From contig NZ_JAJIRP010000005.1 of assembly GCF_025717555.1 (NCBI RefSeq), positions 248,001 to 312,000 on the forward strand: DNA of 64,000 nucleotides, read 5' to 3'. Position numbers and translations under genes: made by a program. This DNA is from Paucibacter sp. B2R-40 (lineage in GTDB: Bacteria; Pseudomonadota; Gammaproteobacteria; Burkholderiales; Burkholderiaceae_C). The first letter of the stretch is position 1; the number at the start of each line of letters is the position of its first letter. The notes under the pieces are model-generated. The model was not told the origin of the DNA and did no database searches. It saw nothing but the letters and a program-made list of their open reading frames with translations. Positions 1 through 9,854 of this stretch are shown here, piece after piece.

Positions 1-336
1 CTTGATATTGTCGGCGGCACGCGCCAGACGGCGGATCTCCTGCGTCACCTGATCGGCCAACTCGCGGGTTGGGCACAGCACCAAGGCCTGCACGTCAAAA
101 CGCGCCGCGTCGAGCTTGTGCAGCAGCGCCAGGGCGAAGGCGGCGGTCTTGCCGCTGCCGGTTTGGGCCTGCGCGATCAGGTCCTGCCCCGCCAGCGCGA
201 GCGGCAGGCTGGCGGCCTGGATCGGCGTCATTTCGGTGTAGCCAAGCTGGGCCAGATTGGCCTGCATGGCGGCGCTCAAGGGAAGTTGAGCGAAGGATAG
301 CTTATCGTTCGAGGATACGTTCAGAGGTGCGTTCAT
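1..336 (-). CDS. dbpA: ATP-dependent RNA helicase DbpA, N-terminal part (cut by window edge)
   Basis: Only the first 112 codons are in the window; the gene runs off the left edge. The protein starts [20 protein letters not shown] and has the DEAD-box Q motif region ([14 protein letters not shown]), motif I ([10 protein letters not shown]) and motif Ia ([13 protein letters not shown]). The wording of these motifs and the following [10 protein letters not shown] stretch match DbpA, the helicase that acts on 23S rRNA during 50S assembly, better than RhlE or SrmB. The C-terminal RNA-binding domain that would prove DbpA lies outside. It follows the sensor kinase gene on the same strand with a 25 bp gap. 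Confidence 0.85.
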   Translation of the reverse strand, partial: MNAPLNVSSNDKLSFAQLPLSAAMQANLAQLGYTEMTPIQAASLPLALAGQDLIAQAQTGSGKTAAFALALLHKLDAARFDVQALVLCPTRELADQVTQEIRRLARAADNIK

Positions 337-361
337 CGCCCGATTATCCCTGCTCCCCCAT

Positions 362-2956
362 TCAATGCGGGAAATCCCGGTATTGCGATGCTTGAGGGGC
401 AACGCAGGGCAGATCCAAAGTGAATTTGCAGCCCGCACCGGGCGCACTTTCAACCGAAACACGCCCGCCCAGTGACTTGGTGACCAGACTGAACACCGTA
501 TGCAGGCCCAGACCATTGCCGCCTGAACCCAAACGCGTGGTGAAGAATGGGTCGAATATGCGCGGCAGGCTTTTAGGGTCAATGCCCTGGCCGTTGTCGG
601 CGACCACCAATTGCACCCGTTGACCGGCGTCGTACAAAGTGGCGCTGATCACCGTGCAGCCCGCTTTTTCAAGCTGATGGGCATGCACCAAGGTATTGCC
701 GACGAGTTGGACCAAAACCCGCTCCAAGTCACCGGGCCAGCTGTCCATCACGATGCCCGCCGGGATTTCGGCAACGAGTTGGTGAGGCGTGACGCGGAAC
801 TGAGGCTGCAAGGTTTCCACCAACTCCTCCACCGTCGAGCGCAGCTCGAACTGCCGGCGCTGGCCGCTGGTTTGATCCCCCGCGATTTGTTTGAAACGGG
901 ACACCAATTCTGCCGCACGGTGCAGATTGCGCATCAACAAGGCACTGCTTTCCCTGGCCATTTCAAGATAGCTCGTCATGCTGGAGCGGCGCACCGTGCC
1001 CGCCTCGACTTCCATAGCCAGCGAGCCTGCACCGTCCTGCAGCGTCGACGCCACCACCAAGCTGTTGCCAATGGGCGTGTTCAGCTCATGCGCAACGCCG
1101 GCAACCAAGGCGCCCAGTGAGCCCAGCCGCTCATTGCGGACCAACTCGTCCTTGGTCTTCTGCAGGGTATCGAGCGTCTCGCTGAGTTGCTGATTGGCGT
1201 CGGAAAGCGCGGCCGTGCGCCGCGCCACCCGCAGCTCCAAGTCCTGGTTGAGCGAGGCCATCGCGCGCTGCGCCTGTACCCGGGTTGATATGTCAATCAA
1301 GCTGAACTGGACCAAAGTTGCGGTCTCGGAATCAAAGCGATCCAGATGCACTTCCGCGTCCCAAGGCGGCTGCCCCGCGCGCAAGAACTGCATCTCGAAC
1401 ACGCTGAGCTCGCCCGCCAGCGCTGCCGCTATGCGCTGCTCCAGCAAGCTTGCCGAAAGCTCGCCATCGGCCTGCTGCAAGGGCGCGACCTCGGCCGGCG
1501 TCAAGCCCAAGAGCTGCTGAGCTTGTGAAAAGCCAAAAACCTCAACCGCCACCCTGTTGCAATCAACAAAGCGCATGGTTTGCGGATCCAACACACCTTG
1601 CGGCAAACAGGACTCGCGAAACAAGAGCTTGTTATAGGCATTGCTGGAGCGCAGCAAGCGTTCGGCACGCCGGCGCCGGCTGTCGCGTTCAACCAGCGCC
1701 AGCAAATCGGCCAATTCGCCGGCCACCGCAATCTCGTCGCTGCTCCAATGCCGCCTTGCCCCGCGCTGCTCCAGGCAGACAAAGCTCAGTTGAGCGGACT
1801 GGCTGGAACCGGCCGCCACCCATAAAAATGAATGTGTGCCCTGTGCGCTCAGATCCGCGACCTGGCTGCGACTGAGCCGTGTTTCATGGGCCACATCGTT
1901 CACCTGCACATAGCGCTCGCCACCTAAGCGCCAGGCAGCCAAACCGGCCGCAGCCGCGGCCGAGCAACTGCCCGCCGGCGCCAGCAGCGCGCCGTCACAA
2001 AAAACCGCCAAAGCCAGCGGCGGCGACTCCTGTTGCGCCGACTCCGACTGTTCTGCATGCTCTGCCTGCATACACACACTGACGCAGCTTAGCGCCAAGA
2101 GCTGCGCAAAAGTCGCCGCCGCCAACTGCGCCAAAGCCTCAACATCGGCATCGTTTGCGGCGGCGGATTTCGCCAGGCTCGACAGCGCCATTTGATAGCT
2201 ACGAGCGCGCTCAAAGCGGGCCAAGGCCGCGCGCCTGCCGGCCTCCAATTCGACGTTTTGTTGCTCGATGGTGTGGATCAGCAAATTGAAGGAACGCGCC
2301 AAGTCCATCAGCTCCAAGGGTCCCATCTCACCGGCTCGCAAGGCGTAATCACGCCGCACCACGATCTCGTTCGCAACGGCGCTCAACTCAGCCAAAGGTT
2401 TCGAGATCAAACCCTGCATGCGCATGGCCACCCCCAGCGCCAGCAGGGCCGCCAGCAAGACCACCCCGCCTTGCAGCTTGACTTGATACCAGATGCGCTG
2501 ATGAACCGCATCCAGCGATGACTCGATCACCAGCAGCGCCAGCTTTTGATCATCCAGCTGGATCGCATATCGAACCCGCAGTGCATCCGCCTGAGAAGTC
2601 AAAACCTGCTCATCCGAAGCGACATGCACCGGGCAAGCCTGATCATGGCGACGACTGAAGCTGGCAAACAGCTCGCCCGCGTCGCCATACAAGCAGGCCG
2701 AGTTGACATGTTTGACCGCTTGCAAGGCGGCCAGATTCTCTTGCGCGGTCTTGCTGTCATCGAAGGCGATCGCTGCGGTGCTGCGATTGCCCAGCAAGGC
2801 GGCAATGCTGCTCAACTCATCGCCCAGCGCCTCACGCGCACCGCGCGCCTCGTACCAGATGTGCATCACGCTGGACAGCAGCAATGTGCCCACACATACC
2901 GCCATGATGAGCGAAACGCTCAGGCGGCTGATCGGCATTCTGGCCAGGGCCTTCAA
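362..2956 (-). CDS. Membrane sensor histidine kinase (CHASE8-like, HAMP, PAS, HisKA, HATPase)
   Basis: An 864-residue inner-membrane kinase. A first membrane segment lies at residues 13-33, followed by a periplasmic CHASE8-like part ([14 protein letters not shown]), a second membrane segment near 160-180, a HAMP linker, a GAF-like stretch, a PAS domain near 460-570, and a coiled coil into HisKA. The phospho-acceptor is His623 in [13 protein letters not shown]. The ATPase domain shows NTLVHAH (N box), [15 protein letters not shown] and GGNGLGLH. The start is TTG, preceded by AAGGAG at 5 bp and overlapping the YfiR stop as TTGA; an ATG six codons later lacks a well-placed site. It has no receiver of its own and no adjacent response regulator. 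The context suggests it receives a signal from the TonB receptor/YfiR pair; that is inference. Confidence 0.88.
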   Translation of the reverse strand: MKALARMPISRLSVSLIMAVCVGTLLLSSVMHIWYEARGAREALGDELSSIAALLGNRSTAAIAFDDSKTAQENLAALQAVKHVNSACLYGDAGELFASFSRRHDQACPVHVASDEQVLTSQADALRVRYAIQLDDQKLALLVIESSLDAVHQRIWYQVKLQGGVVLLAALLALGVAMRMQGLISKPLAELSAVANEIVVRRDYALRAGEMGPLELMDLARSFNLLIHTIEQQNVELEAGRRAALARFERARSYQMALSSLAKSAAANDADVEALAQLAAATFAQLLALSCVSVCMQAEHAEQSESAQQESPPLALAVFCDGALLAPAGSCSAAAAAGLAAWRLGGERYVQVNDVAHETRLSRSQVADLSAQGTHSFLWVAAGSSQSAQLSFVCLEQRGARRHWSSDEIAVAGELADLLALVERDSRRRRAERLLRSSNAYNKLLFRESCLPQGVLDPQTMRFVDCNRVAVEVFGFSQAQQLLGLTPAEVAPLQQADGELSASLLEQRIAAALAGELSVFEMQFLRAGQPPWDAEVHLDRFDSETATLVQFSLIDISTRVQAQRAMASLNQDLELRVARRTAALSDANQQLSETLDTLQKTKDELVRNERLGSLGALVAGVAHELNTPIGNSLVVASTLQDGAGSLAMEVEAGTVRRSSMTSYLEMARESSALLMRNLHRAAELVSRFKQIAGDQTSGQRRQFELRSTVEELVETLQPQFRVTPHQLVAEIPAGIVMDSWPGDLERVLVQLVGNTLVHAHQLEKAGCTVISATLYDAGQRVQLVVADNGQGIDPKSLPRIFDPFFTTRLGSGGNGLGLHTVFSLVTKSLGGRVSVESAPGAGCKFTLDLPCVAPQASQYRDFPH

Positions 2957-3552
2957 GGCTGCTCCTTGGCACTGCCGACCAGGCGCGCGGCAACTTCCAG
3001 CAGCTTGGCACTGGGCCTCAAATTGGCCCTTCTGAGCACCTCGATGTTGATCTCCATACGCAACTTGCCGCCCTCAAGTATGAAGCCGACACCGCCGCCA
3101 TAATCAACAAACTGCTCGGCAGCACTGACCGTCAGCACCGGCAGATCGGCCAGACTGCTCGCCAGCTCGGTGACGGTCTTCTTCGCTGCCGCATCGAGAT
3201 AAACAATCTGGCAAGCCCTGGCTTCACGCGCAGATGCCGGGTATTGCAGCGCGATGGGCCGATTGCCATGCTGTCGGGTCGCCAGTTCACGCAGGCTTTC
3301 GCCGAAGGGATTGCTGCCCAGCACGCAAATCGTAAAGGCACTGTCCGCACCGCCCGCAGCCGGCTGCGGCCACTCGACAAACTGGCTGATGCGGTAGAGA
3401 AAAGCCGCCTTGAGCCTGTACTCGCTATAGCCGGCTTGTGCCTCTGGCGCTGCGGCCGCCGGCAGCACCGGGCAACAACACAGCCCGGCGGAAAGCAAAA
3501 CACCCAGGCCGCGACGCAGGCCCTCGCGGCGGCCATCGGCGCTAAGACTCAA
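2953..3552 (-). CDS. YfiR family periplasmic protein (DUF4154)
   Basis: About 199 residues. A secretory signal with twin basic residues (GLRRGLGVLLSAGL) ends near AAAAPEAQA. The mature part opens with YSEYRLKAAFLYRISQFVEWP, followed by FTICVLGSNPFG, CQIVYL and the closing segment GGKLRMEINIEVLRRANL, all typical of the YfiR/DUF4154 family. In Pseudomonas, YfiR is a periplasmic repressor of the cyclase YfiN; here the partner is more likely the kinase next to it. I place the start at a TTG overlapping the TonB receptor stop as TTGA. No ATG lies between that point and the signal peptide, and the reading frame upstream is only the shadow of the receptor gene. The downstream kinase start overlaps its stop by 4 bp. 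Confidence 0.85.
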   Translation of the reverse strand: MSLSADGRREGLRRGLGVLLSAGLCCCPVLPAAAAPEAQAGYSEYRLKAAFLYRISQFVEWPQPAAGGADSAFTICVLGSNPFGESLRELATRQHGNRPIALQYPASAREARACQIVYLDAAAKKTVTELASSLADLPVLTVSAAEQFVDYGGGVGFILEGGKLRMEINIEVLRRANLRPSAKLLEVAARLVGSAKEQP

Positions 3553-5633
3553 AACGCCATCCGGAAATCGACCCGCCATTCCCGCCCCGGCATCGGTGAG
3601 TCGCCCTGTACGGCGGTCGAATCCGTCGGCTCCGTGGCCAACGCATCCAGAGCATTTTTCAGCCCCAGGGAAGCGGACCAGGCCGCTCCCGGCGTTTGCC
3701 AACGCAGGCCCAGGTCCAGCAAGGCGTAGGCGGGCAGCTTGGCGCGCAGGTCACCGCTCTCGCGCGGCCGCGCCCCTATCCAGCGCGCTTGACCATTGAA
3801 AGTCAGCGGCGCAATCAAGCGCTGATCGAGGCTCAGATTGACGCTGTGACGCGGCGCGAACGGTGCCGCCTGACCTTGCCCGTCGCGGGCGCGTTGATAG
3901 GCGTAGTTGAAACCCAGACGAGACTGTTCGCCGGGACGCCAGTCCAATTCCAACTCGACCCCGGGTGCAGACAATTCGCCAACATTGCGGTAAACGCCTG
4001 ACACCAGCCGAATCAGGTCCTTCATTTGGTAATAGAACACCGCCAGGCGCGGATTGAAGCTGGGGCCCAAGGTCCAATCGGCCTGCCATTCAATGGTGTC
4101 AACGATCTCGGGCCGCAAGGTCTTGGAGCCCAGATTGACCGGATTGGAGGCGACATATTGCTCCTTCATCGACGGCGCGCGGAAGGCACGACCATATAGC
4201 CATTTGCTCACCAGGTCGGGCGAATGCCGCCACACCAGGGACGCGCGCGGATTGACGGTGGAGCCAAAATCGCTGTAATGATCGGCCCGCACACCGACGG
4301 TCATTTCTGCCGCTTCGTTCAGACGCCAAACGTCTTGAATCGACGCATAGCGATTATTCCGGCTGAGGTCGGGCGCATACACATAAGGCGTGTCAGTGAC
4401 GTCGACGACCACGCCGGCCTGACCGCCATTGCTGAAGTTCTTGGCCTCCCAAGCATGAAAGGTCTGTCGGCTCGCCCCCAGCGCCAGCCGCAGGCGGTGG
4501 CCGTCCCAGCCGGCGTAATGCGATTCCCAGTCGAGCCGGTAACTGTCTTCGCCCGAGCCCGGGTTGCCGATCACGCCGTCAACAAATTTGTACAGCTGGG
4601 TTTCGCCGGGGCCAAACAAGTCACCCCGGGCAGTGACCGGCAAAACCGCGCCGGCCGGGAAGACGCGGTACTTGGCATCGAACCAGTAATTCATCCAGGA
4701 TGCCCGCAGCACCGACCGCAGCAGCTCGCTGCTGCCCGGCAACTGCCAGCGCAGCTCGCCCAGCGACTGGCGCACCTCGGTGTTGGAGCTGGGGTCCAGC
4801 GCGCCACCGGCGCCCCAGGCATTGCCCATACGGTCGGCGCGGTAGTGCCACAAGCGCAGTTGCAGATCGGGGCGCGCAAATTCGGCATGCAAATTTGTCA
4901 AGCGGTATTGGGTGTCCAAGGCACCGGGTGCCAGCGAGGCCTGGCTGCCGAAGATGGCATCAAAGTCGGTTTGCTGATCGCCGCTGACGCGTCGGCCCCG
5001 GTCGCCATCGGTGCGCTGCGTCTCGGCCGCCAGCATCACACCCCAGTCCGCAAGTTTGCTGGTCTTGCGCGCCCATGCTCCGCTGGACCCAAACGCACCG
5101 CCGTTGATGCCGGCCGCTGTTTCCGGCTCGTGCAAAGGGTCGCGCGTGACGATATTGATCACACCGGCGAACGCATCGGCGCCGAAGACGGCCGAGCCCG
5201 GTCCCCGCACAATCTCAATCCGGTCCACGCCCGCCAAGGGCATGCGCACACCGGCTCCCAAGGCGCCGGTAAACACCTGGTTGATCGGCACATCATTGAG
5301 CGTCACCAAGACCTGCGGATTGTCAAAGGTGTACATGCCGCGAATGGAGAACAGCGGCTGCCGATTCTTCGGCGAGATATGCAGGCCGGCCACGCCTTGC
5401 AGCGCCTCCTCGAGCGTCAGGGCGCCCATCGCTTCGATCTGCGCGGCGGTGACGACCGAGACGATCGCAGGCGCCTCGCGGGCCGTCATCTTGAAGCCGG
5501 TGGCGCTGCGCACTTCCAGCTGGGACAAGGCGTCGATGTCCAGATCCAGCAAAGAGGCGGCGTGAACCTGTTCTGTAGTCGTCACAGCCAGACCGAGCAA
5601 GCCGATCAACTGCAGCAATCGATGGTGCTTCAT
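3549..5633 (-). CDS. TonB-dependent outer-membrane receptor
   Basis: A 694-residue outer-membrane receptor. A signal peptide (LIGLLGLAVTTTEQVHA) is followed by a TonB-box-like and plug region: EAPAIVSVVTAAQIEAMGAL, LEEALQGVAGLHIS, then FSIRGM and RIEIVRGPGSAVFGADAFAG. A long beta-barrel ends in aromatic residues with a terminal Phe (RVDFRMAF). The ligand cannot be read from the sequence. It is the first gene of a run with YfiR and a CHASE8-type kinase whose starts overlap the preceding stops. This triad recurs in proteobacteria and suggests the receptor works as a sensor as well as, or instead of, a transporter; that role is inferred. Confidence 0.92.
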   Translation of the reverse strand: MKHHRLLQLIGLLGLAVTTTEQVHAASLLDLDIDALSQLEVRSATGFKMTAREAPAIVSVVTAAQIEAMGALTLEEALQGVAGLHISPKNRQPLFSIRGMYTFDNPQVLVTLNDVPINQVFTGALGAGVRMPLAGVDRIEIVRGPGSAVFGADAFAGVINIVTRDPLHEPETAAGINGGAFGSSGAWARKTSKLADWGVMLAAETQRTDGDRGRRVSGDQQTDFDAIFGSQASLAPGALDTQYRLTNLHAEFARPDLQLRLWHYRADRMGNAWGAGGALDPSSNTEVRQSLGELRWQLPGSSELLRSVLRASWMNYWFDAKYRVFPAGAVLPVTARGDLFGPGETQLYKFVDGVIGNPGSGEDSYRLDWESHYAGWDGHRLRLALGASRQTFHAWEAKNFSNGGQAGVVVDVTDTPYVYAPDLSRNNRYASIQDVWRLNEAAEMTVGVRADHYSDFGSTVNPRASLVWRHSPDLVSKWLYGRAFRAPSMKEQYVASNPVNLGSKTLRPEIVDTIEWQADWTLGPSFNPRLAVFYYQMKDLIRLVSGVYRNVGELSAPGVELELDWRPGEQSRLGFNYAYQRARDGQGQAAPFAPRHSVNLSLDQRLIAPLTFNGQARWIGARPRESGDLRAKLPAYALLDLGLRWQTPGAAWSASLGLKNALDALATEPTDSTAVQGDSPMPGREWRVDFRMAF

Positions 5634-5668
5634 GATGGACCAACCTCGACGAAGAGCCAGAGGCCAAG

Positions 5669-5697
5669 TCTATAGCGCCAGCCAGCAAAGTGGTAAA
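5669..5697 (-). promoter_or_regulatory. Candidate sigma-70 promoter of the TonB/YfiR/kinase operon
   Basis: Read on the minus strand: TTTACC, 17 bp, TATAGA, about 35 bp upstream of the receptor ATG. The -10 matches 5 of 6 and the -35 matches 4 of 6 consensus bases. It is a weak prediction, chosen because it is the best-spaced pair in the 122 bp gap. Confidence 0.35.
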
Positions 5698-5755
5698 AAT
5701 ACCTTTGAGGTCGCAGTCAGCTGCTCGGCCGAGCCCCAATGCAGGCTTGACCGCA

Positions 5756-6148
5756 TCAACCGCCGGCGCGTTTCACCTGCCACTTGGGCTCTTTCTTCTT
5801 CAACAACTCGAGCACCCGCTCGCAGTGGTCGCCCTGCACCTCGATCACACCGTCCTTGACCGTGCCGCCGGAGCCGCAGGCCGTCTTGAGCTCTTTGCCC
5901 AAAGCCGTCAAACCGTCGGCGTCCAGTGGCACGCCCTTGACCAGGGTGACGCCTTTGCCTGCGCGGCCCTTGGTCTCGCGCGAGACGCGCACGACGCCGT
6001 CGCCTTTGGGAATGACCGGCCGGCCGCAGCGGCAATCGGCTTTGGCCTGGCGGCAGTCGGGGCAAGTGCGCCCCGCATCAGTGGAATAGACCAGGCCGCT
6101 GAGTGCGCCCAATGCGCCCAGGCCGGACAAGGTTTTGGTGGGTTTCAT
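5756..6148 (-). CDS. yciH: SUI1/eIF1-like translation factor YciH
   Basis: A 130-residue protein of the bacterial SUI1 family. The N-terminal part has a cysteine-rich patch (CPDCRQAKADCRCG). The core has GKGVTLVKGVPL, then LKTACGSGGTVKDGVIEVQG and the end HCERVLELLKKK, which are the family signature. YciH homologues resemble eIF1 and have been linked to initiation fidelity and stress. The ATG overlaps the dusC stop by 4 bp (ATGA), so it is the last gene of a run ygjP-dusC-yciH. Confidence 0.9.
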   Translation of the reverse strand: MKPTKTLSGLGALGALSGLVYSTDAGRTCPDCRQAKADCRCGRPVIPKGDGVVRVSRETKGRAGKGVTLVKGVPLDADGLTALGKELKTACGSGGTVKDGVIEVQGDHCERVLELLKKKEPKWQVKRAGG

Positions 6149-7092
6149 GGTCTTGCCTCCGCTGGCTTGCCGAACAGCTGCAGATGCAGCTCAAAGGGTG
6201 AATTGATGGTGCGCACGCGCAGATAGGCTTCTTCGGCCTCGGGGTAGCGGCGACGCAGATAGTGCAACCATTGCTTGAGCCGCCCAGCCTGATGTTTGGC
6301 CGGCATATGCACCATCACCTGACCCCAGAACAGCTGCATCAAGGGCAGCAAGGCCTGCCAGCTCAAGGCCGCTGCGCCGGGCGAGCATATTGCCAGAGCC
6401 AAGCCAGGATCGGCCACCATGCCGCGCCCCAGCATCAGGGCGTCGCAGCCGGACTGCTGCAAACAGGCTTGCGCGTCGGCCGCCGTCCAGACCTCGCCAT
6501 TGGCGACCACGCTCACCGCCACACACGCCCTGACCGCATTGATGCGATCCCAGTAGGCAGGCGGCTTGTAGCCATCGGCCTTGGTGCGGGCATGGATCAC
6601 CAATTCCTCGGCGCCGCCGTCCACCATCGCCTGCGCACATTCGAGCGTGCGGGAATCGTCCATATAGCCCAGCCGCATCTTGGCCGACAGCGGCATGCCC
6701 GCCGGCATCGCACGCTTGACCGCACTGACGATTTGCAAAATCAGCTCGGGCTCATCCAATAGCACCGCCCCGCCCCGATGCCGGTTGACATTCTTGGCCG
6801 GGCAGCCAAAGTTCAAATCAATCCCGGCCGGCTTGAGCGCTGCCAATTTTGCTGCGTTCTCCGCCATGCAAACCGGATCCGAACCCAGCAGCTGCGCGCG
6901 CACAGGCACACCGGCCGGCGTCAAACCACCATTCAGCAACTCGGGCACGATGCGCGTGAATACGCGGTTAGGCATCAGGCGATCGGTGATGCGAATGAAC
7001 TCGGACACACAGCGGTCGATGCCGCCGACGCGCGTCAGCACATCACGCAGCATATGGTCCAGCAGGCCCTCCATCGGTGCCAACAAAATCAT
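6145..7092 (-). CDS. dusC: tRNA-dihydrouridine synthase DusC
   Basis: A 315-residue flavoenzyme reducing uridine in tRNA (U16 in E. coli for DusC). The start MILLAPMEGLLDHMLRDVLT, the active-site segment IDLNFGCPAKNVNRHRGGAV with the catalytic Cys, KMRLGYMD, and the C-terminal LHYLRRRYPEAEEAYLRVRT are characteristic of DusC rather than DusA or DusB. The length is normal. It overlaps both neighbours by 4 bp, so the three genes are probably translationally coupled. Confidence 0.93.
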   Translation of the reverse strand: MILLAPMEGLLDHMLRDVLTRVGGIDRCVSEFIRITDRLMPNRVFTRIVPELLNGGLTPAGVPVRAQLLGSDPVCMAENAAKLAALKPAGIDLNFGCPAKNVNRHRGGAVLLDEPELILQIVSAVKRAMPAGMPLSAKMRLGYMDDSRTLECAQAMVDGGAEELVIHARTKADGYKPPAYWDRINAVRACVAVSVVANGEVWTAADAQACLQQSGCDALMLGRGMVADPGLALAICSPGAAALSWQALLPLMQLFWGQVMVHMPAKHQAGRLKQWLHYLRRRYPEAEEAYLRVRTINSPFELHLQLFGKPAEARP

Positions 7093-7598
7093 GTCGCCTC
7101 CTGGGCGGCAGAGATGTCTTGCTGGGTCAGATACAGGCGCAGATCGAATTCCAGCTGCCCGTAACTGGGCTCCATATGCTGGCAGAGCTGATAAAAAGCC
7201 TTGTTGTGATCGAGCTCCTTCAGATGCGCCAATTCGTGCACGACGATCATCTTCAGGAACTCGGCCGGAGCCACTTTGAACAGGCCTGCGATGCGGATTT
7301 CGCGTTTGCTCTTGAGCTTGCTGCCCTGCACCCGCGACGCGCGGGTATGCGTGCCCAGCGCATGCTGAATGACCTTGAGCTTGGCATCAAAGCAGACCTT
7401 GTTCAGCGGCTCTGCATTGCGCAAAAAACGCTGCTTCAGCTCCTGCGTGTAGTCGAACAAGGCCTTGTCGCTGCGCACGGCGTGGCCCACCGGATAGCGC
7501 CGATTCAAAACCTCGCCCAGGCGCCCTGCGTCAATCAAGGCCTGCACCTGCTGCAGCGTTTCGGCCGGGTAACCGACCAGATACTTCAAAGGCTTCAC
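7089..7598 (-). CDS. YgjP-like metal-dependent hydrolase (DUF45/M48-like)
   Basis: A 169-residue protein with the zinc-binding helix VVHELAHLKELDHNKAFY (HELAH plus a downstream His) and the closing DLRLYL typical of YgjP/WLM-type DUF45 proteins. The start is GTG, supported by GAGG five bases upstream. Family members are described as metallohydrolases, with YgjP reported as a UTP pyrophosphatase; the substrate here is not known. It lies 8 bp after the M3 peptidase gene and overlaps dusC by 4 bp. Confidence 0.8.
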   Translation of the reverse strand: MKPLKYLVGYPAETLQQVQALIDAGRLGEVLNRRYPVGHAVRSDKALFDYTQELKQRFLRNAEPLNKVCFDAKLKVIQHALGTHTRASRVQGSKLKSKREIRIAGLFKVAPAEFLKMIVVHELAHLKELDHNKAFYQLCQHMEPSYGQLEFDLRLYLTQQDISAAQEAT

Positions 7599-7605
7599 GC
7601 AGACC

Positions 7606-9486
7606 TCAAGTGCTTGCGGCTACCGCGTAGTTCTCGCCCACCCAGGCCTCAAAGCGCGCGCACATGGCGGCTTCACCCGCGCTGCTGTCGGCCAGCAACT
7701 GCTCGCCGTGGACGATACGAATCTGCGCATCGAGCGCCGCCGGCACCGCCTCGGGATAGTGGCGCGTCGCCGCAGCGGCCAAGCTGGCCTGCGCCTGGGC
7801 CCAGCAAGACTCGACCGACTGGTTGCAGGCCTCGGCCAGATAGCGGGCCGAGAAGCCCTCGCCGGTCAGGCTGCGCAGCGTCGCGTCATGATCGATGCTA
7901 TTGCCCGGTTGCCAATAATGCTGGGCCAATTGCGGGCCAATCGCCACGTTATCGGTCAAAAAGCCATGCTCGCGCAAAAAGAAGGCTCGGGTTTGATAGA
8001 CCGCCATATGGGCGAGCAAATAGCCCTGGTAGCTGGCGGCAGACTCTTGATTGAGCAGATGCGGGATCGCCAGCATCGGGCGTGGGCTGACGACACCCAA
8101 GACCCTGATCTCGGTCGCGCGAGCCAAGGCCAGCACGGCCTCGGCCGTCAATTCCTCATCAGCCATGGCATAGAGTGCGGCTTCAAAATAAGGCACGACC
8201 GCAATCGAGCGCTCATCAAATGCGCGCATCGGCTGGCTGCTGGCGATGCGGTCATGGATCAGCTGATCGGGTATGGCTTCACCGGCCGCATTCTTGGCAT
8301 AACGCTTGAGCCAATCGGCGTCGCCGAGCAGGCTGTCGCAAAACATCGACTGTGTCTCGGCATAGGCCATCGAGGTTGGCGCGAACTCTTGCGAGAAGCA
8401 AGGCGAGTTCTGCGCCACATTGGCGAAATGCGCGGCATGCCCGCCCTCGTGGAACAAGGTGTTGATGGCGCGCAGCCCGCTGCCCATCTGATCGGGCTTG
8501 GCCTCGGCGGTGAAATTGATCTGGCCCGGCACCCATTCGCCCCGCTCGTTCACATAGCTGGGCACAGGGCCATGGCAAAAGCCGTTTTGATACTTGCCCT
8601 TGCGCTCCAGCAGATCCAGCTGCATGGTCGCCCCCCGGTACTGAATGCCCAGGCGCCGAAACGATTCGACCCAGCGCCGCAGTGCCGGCCCGAAAGGCAT
8701 GTATTCGTCCATGCGGCGCACAACATCGCCGCTGGAATAAAAACGCAGATTCCAGGGCGCCAGCGCGCCCTCGCCATGGGCGGCCTGCAAATGACTCAGT
8801 GTGCGGGCATGCGCCTCGTCAGTGCGTGCAACAAAGTCATCCAGAATGCCTGTCAGCTGCGCCGGCGTCATGCGCTCGTTCTTGCGCAGCTTGAGTTCAA
8901 AATAGTTATCAAAGCCCAGCGCACGCGCAAAGCGATTGCGCAGTTTGACCAGCTCTAAAAAGCCATTGGCCAAGACCCAATGCTCGATCTCTTGAAATCC
9001 CGCAAAAGAGCTGCGTCGGCAGGCCTCGACCGGGTTGGTCGCCAGATTGGTGGCCAGCATGGTCAGCGAGGCCACCTCTGACTGGCCATGCTGATTCAGA
9101 TGTGTAGGCTGCAACTCGCGCTTGTTGGCAAACAAGGTCGCCTCGGCTTGGATGATCTCGCTCATCAAGGCGCGCGCGGCGTCGTTGTCGATGATATTGG
9201 CCTCAAACAGCGCCAACCAGCCATTCAAACCTTTCAGCAGTTGCGGATCCTGCTCGGCCTGCGGCAGCGCTTGCAGTTGGGCGAGATGGGCCCGCGTTGC
9301 ACTCAATTTGGCCGGGTCGGAGATGAAATTCTTATAGGCTTGTTCGGCCGCGGCAAAGCCAGCCTGATCAGCACTGGTGGCCATATAGGTGGCCCAAAAC
9401 AAATCCTCTTTGGTCTTGTGAACCGCGTTGTAGTCGGTATTGAGTTGCTGGAAAAATGCGCGCGCTGTTTGTGGGCCGGTCTGCAT
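7606..9486 (-). CDS. M3 family metallopeptidase (oligoendopeptidase-like)
   Basis: A 626-residue zinc peptidase. The catalytic helix is His346-Glu347-Gly-Gly-His350 in LFHEGGHAAHFAN, with a plausible third ligand Glu377 in SMAYAETQSM. The first 300 residues are helical, as in thimet/PepF-type peptidases, with YFELKLRKNERMTP before the catalytic half. I chose the ATG giving MQTGPQTARAFFQQLNTDYN; a longer reading frame adds a basic, unconserved-looking 31 residues. No signal peptide is visible, so it should be cytoplasmic and act on peptides. It is the first gene of the run leading to yciH. Confidence 0.87.
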   Translation of the reverse strand: MQTGPQTARAFFQQLNTDYNAVHKTKEDLFWATYMATSADQAGFAAAEQAYKNFISDPAKLSATRAHLAQLQALPQAEQDPQLLKGLNGWLALFEANIIDNDAARALMSEIIQAEATLFANKRELQPTHLNQHGQSEVASLTMLATNLATNPVEACRRSSFAGFQEIEHWVLANGFLELVKLRNRFARALGFDNYFELKLRKNERMTPAQLTGILDDFVARTDEAHARTLSHLQAAHGEGALAPWNLRFYSSGDVVRRMDEYMPFGPALRRWVESFRRLGIQYRGATMQLDLLERKGKYQNGFCHGPVPSYVNERGEWVPGQINFTAEAKPDQMGSGLRAINTLFHEGGHAAHFANVAQNSPCFSQEFAPTSMAYAETQSMFCDSLLGDADWLKRYAKNAAGEAIPDQLIHDRIASSQPMRAFDERSIAVVPYFEAALYAMADEELTAEAVLALARATEIRVLGVVSPRPMLAIPHLLNQESAASYQGYLLAHMAVYQTRAFFLREHGFLTDNVAIGPQLAQHYWQPGNSIDHDATLRSLTGEGFSARYLAEACNQSVESCWAQAQASLAAAATRHYPEAVPAALDAQIRIVHGEQLLADSSAGEAAMCARFEAWVGENYAVAAST

Positions 9487-9572
9487 GGAATCTCTGCTCT
9501 TGTGGAGTCTGCAAGGGCCGAGAGCATAGCGCCTGCGACGCCCGACCGGGCTTTTCTGAGATGATGGCCGCC

Positions 9573-9854
9573 ATGGCAAAGGGTTTCAAAATCACGCTGG
9601 CGGGCGAATCAATCAGTTTCTGGGCCGAGCCTGGGCTGACGATCTTGCGGGCTTCTTTACGAGGTGGCGGCGGATTGCTGAGCTCCTGCCGCAACGGTAC
9701 TTGCCGCGCTTGCCGCTGCCAACTGCAGGCAGGCGAGGTCAGCTATTTGATCGAATGGCCTGGCCTGAGCGCCGAAGAGAAAGCCGCGGGCTGGATCCTG
9801 CCCTGCGTCGCCCAAGCACACAGCGATCTGATTTTGCTGCGCCCCGCAGCTTAG
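9573..9854 (+). CDS. Small 2Fe-2S ferredoxin (plant type)
   Basis: About 93 residues, a single ferredoxin domain. Cluster ligands are Cys39, Cys44 and Cys47 (SSCRNGTCRACRC) and Cys78 (LPCVAQ), with spacing C-x4-C-x2-C-x30-C. The N-terminal beta strands (FKITLAGESISFWAEPGLTI) also fit. Two ATG codons lie 9 and 12 bases upstream in frame, and none has a clear ribosome site, so the start is uncertain by four codons. It is divergent from the M3 peptidase, and its stop abuts the stop of the convergent coiled-coil gene. The redox partner is not evident from the neighbours. Confidence 0.85.
   Translation: MAKGFKITLAGESISFWAEPGLTILRASLRGGGGLLSSCRNGTCRACRCQLQAGEVSYLIEWPGLSAEEKAAGWILPCVAQAHSDLILLRPAA

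Noticed and set aside
4224-5675. Long plus-strand open frame (483 codons) across the TonB receptor
   Set aside because: It is the antisense shadow of a clear receptor gene; its translation is His/Arg/Gln-rich with no domain, a product of high GC codon use.
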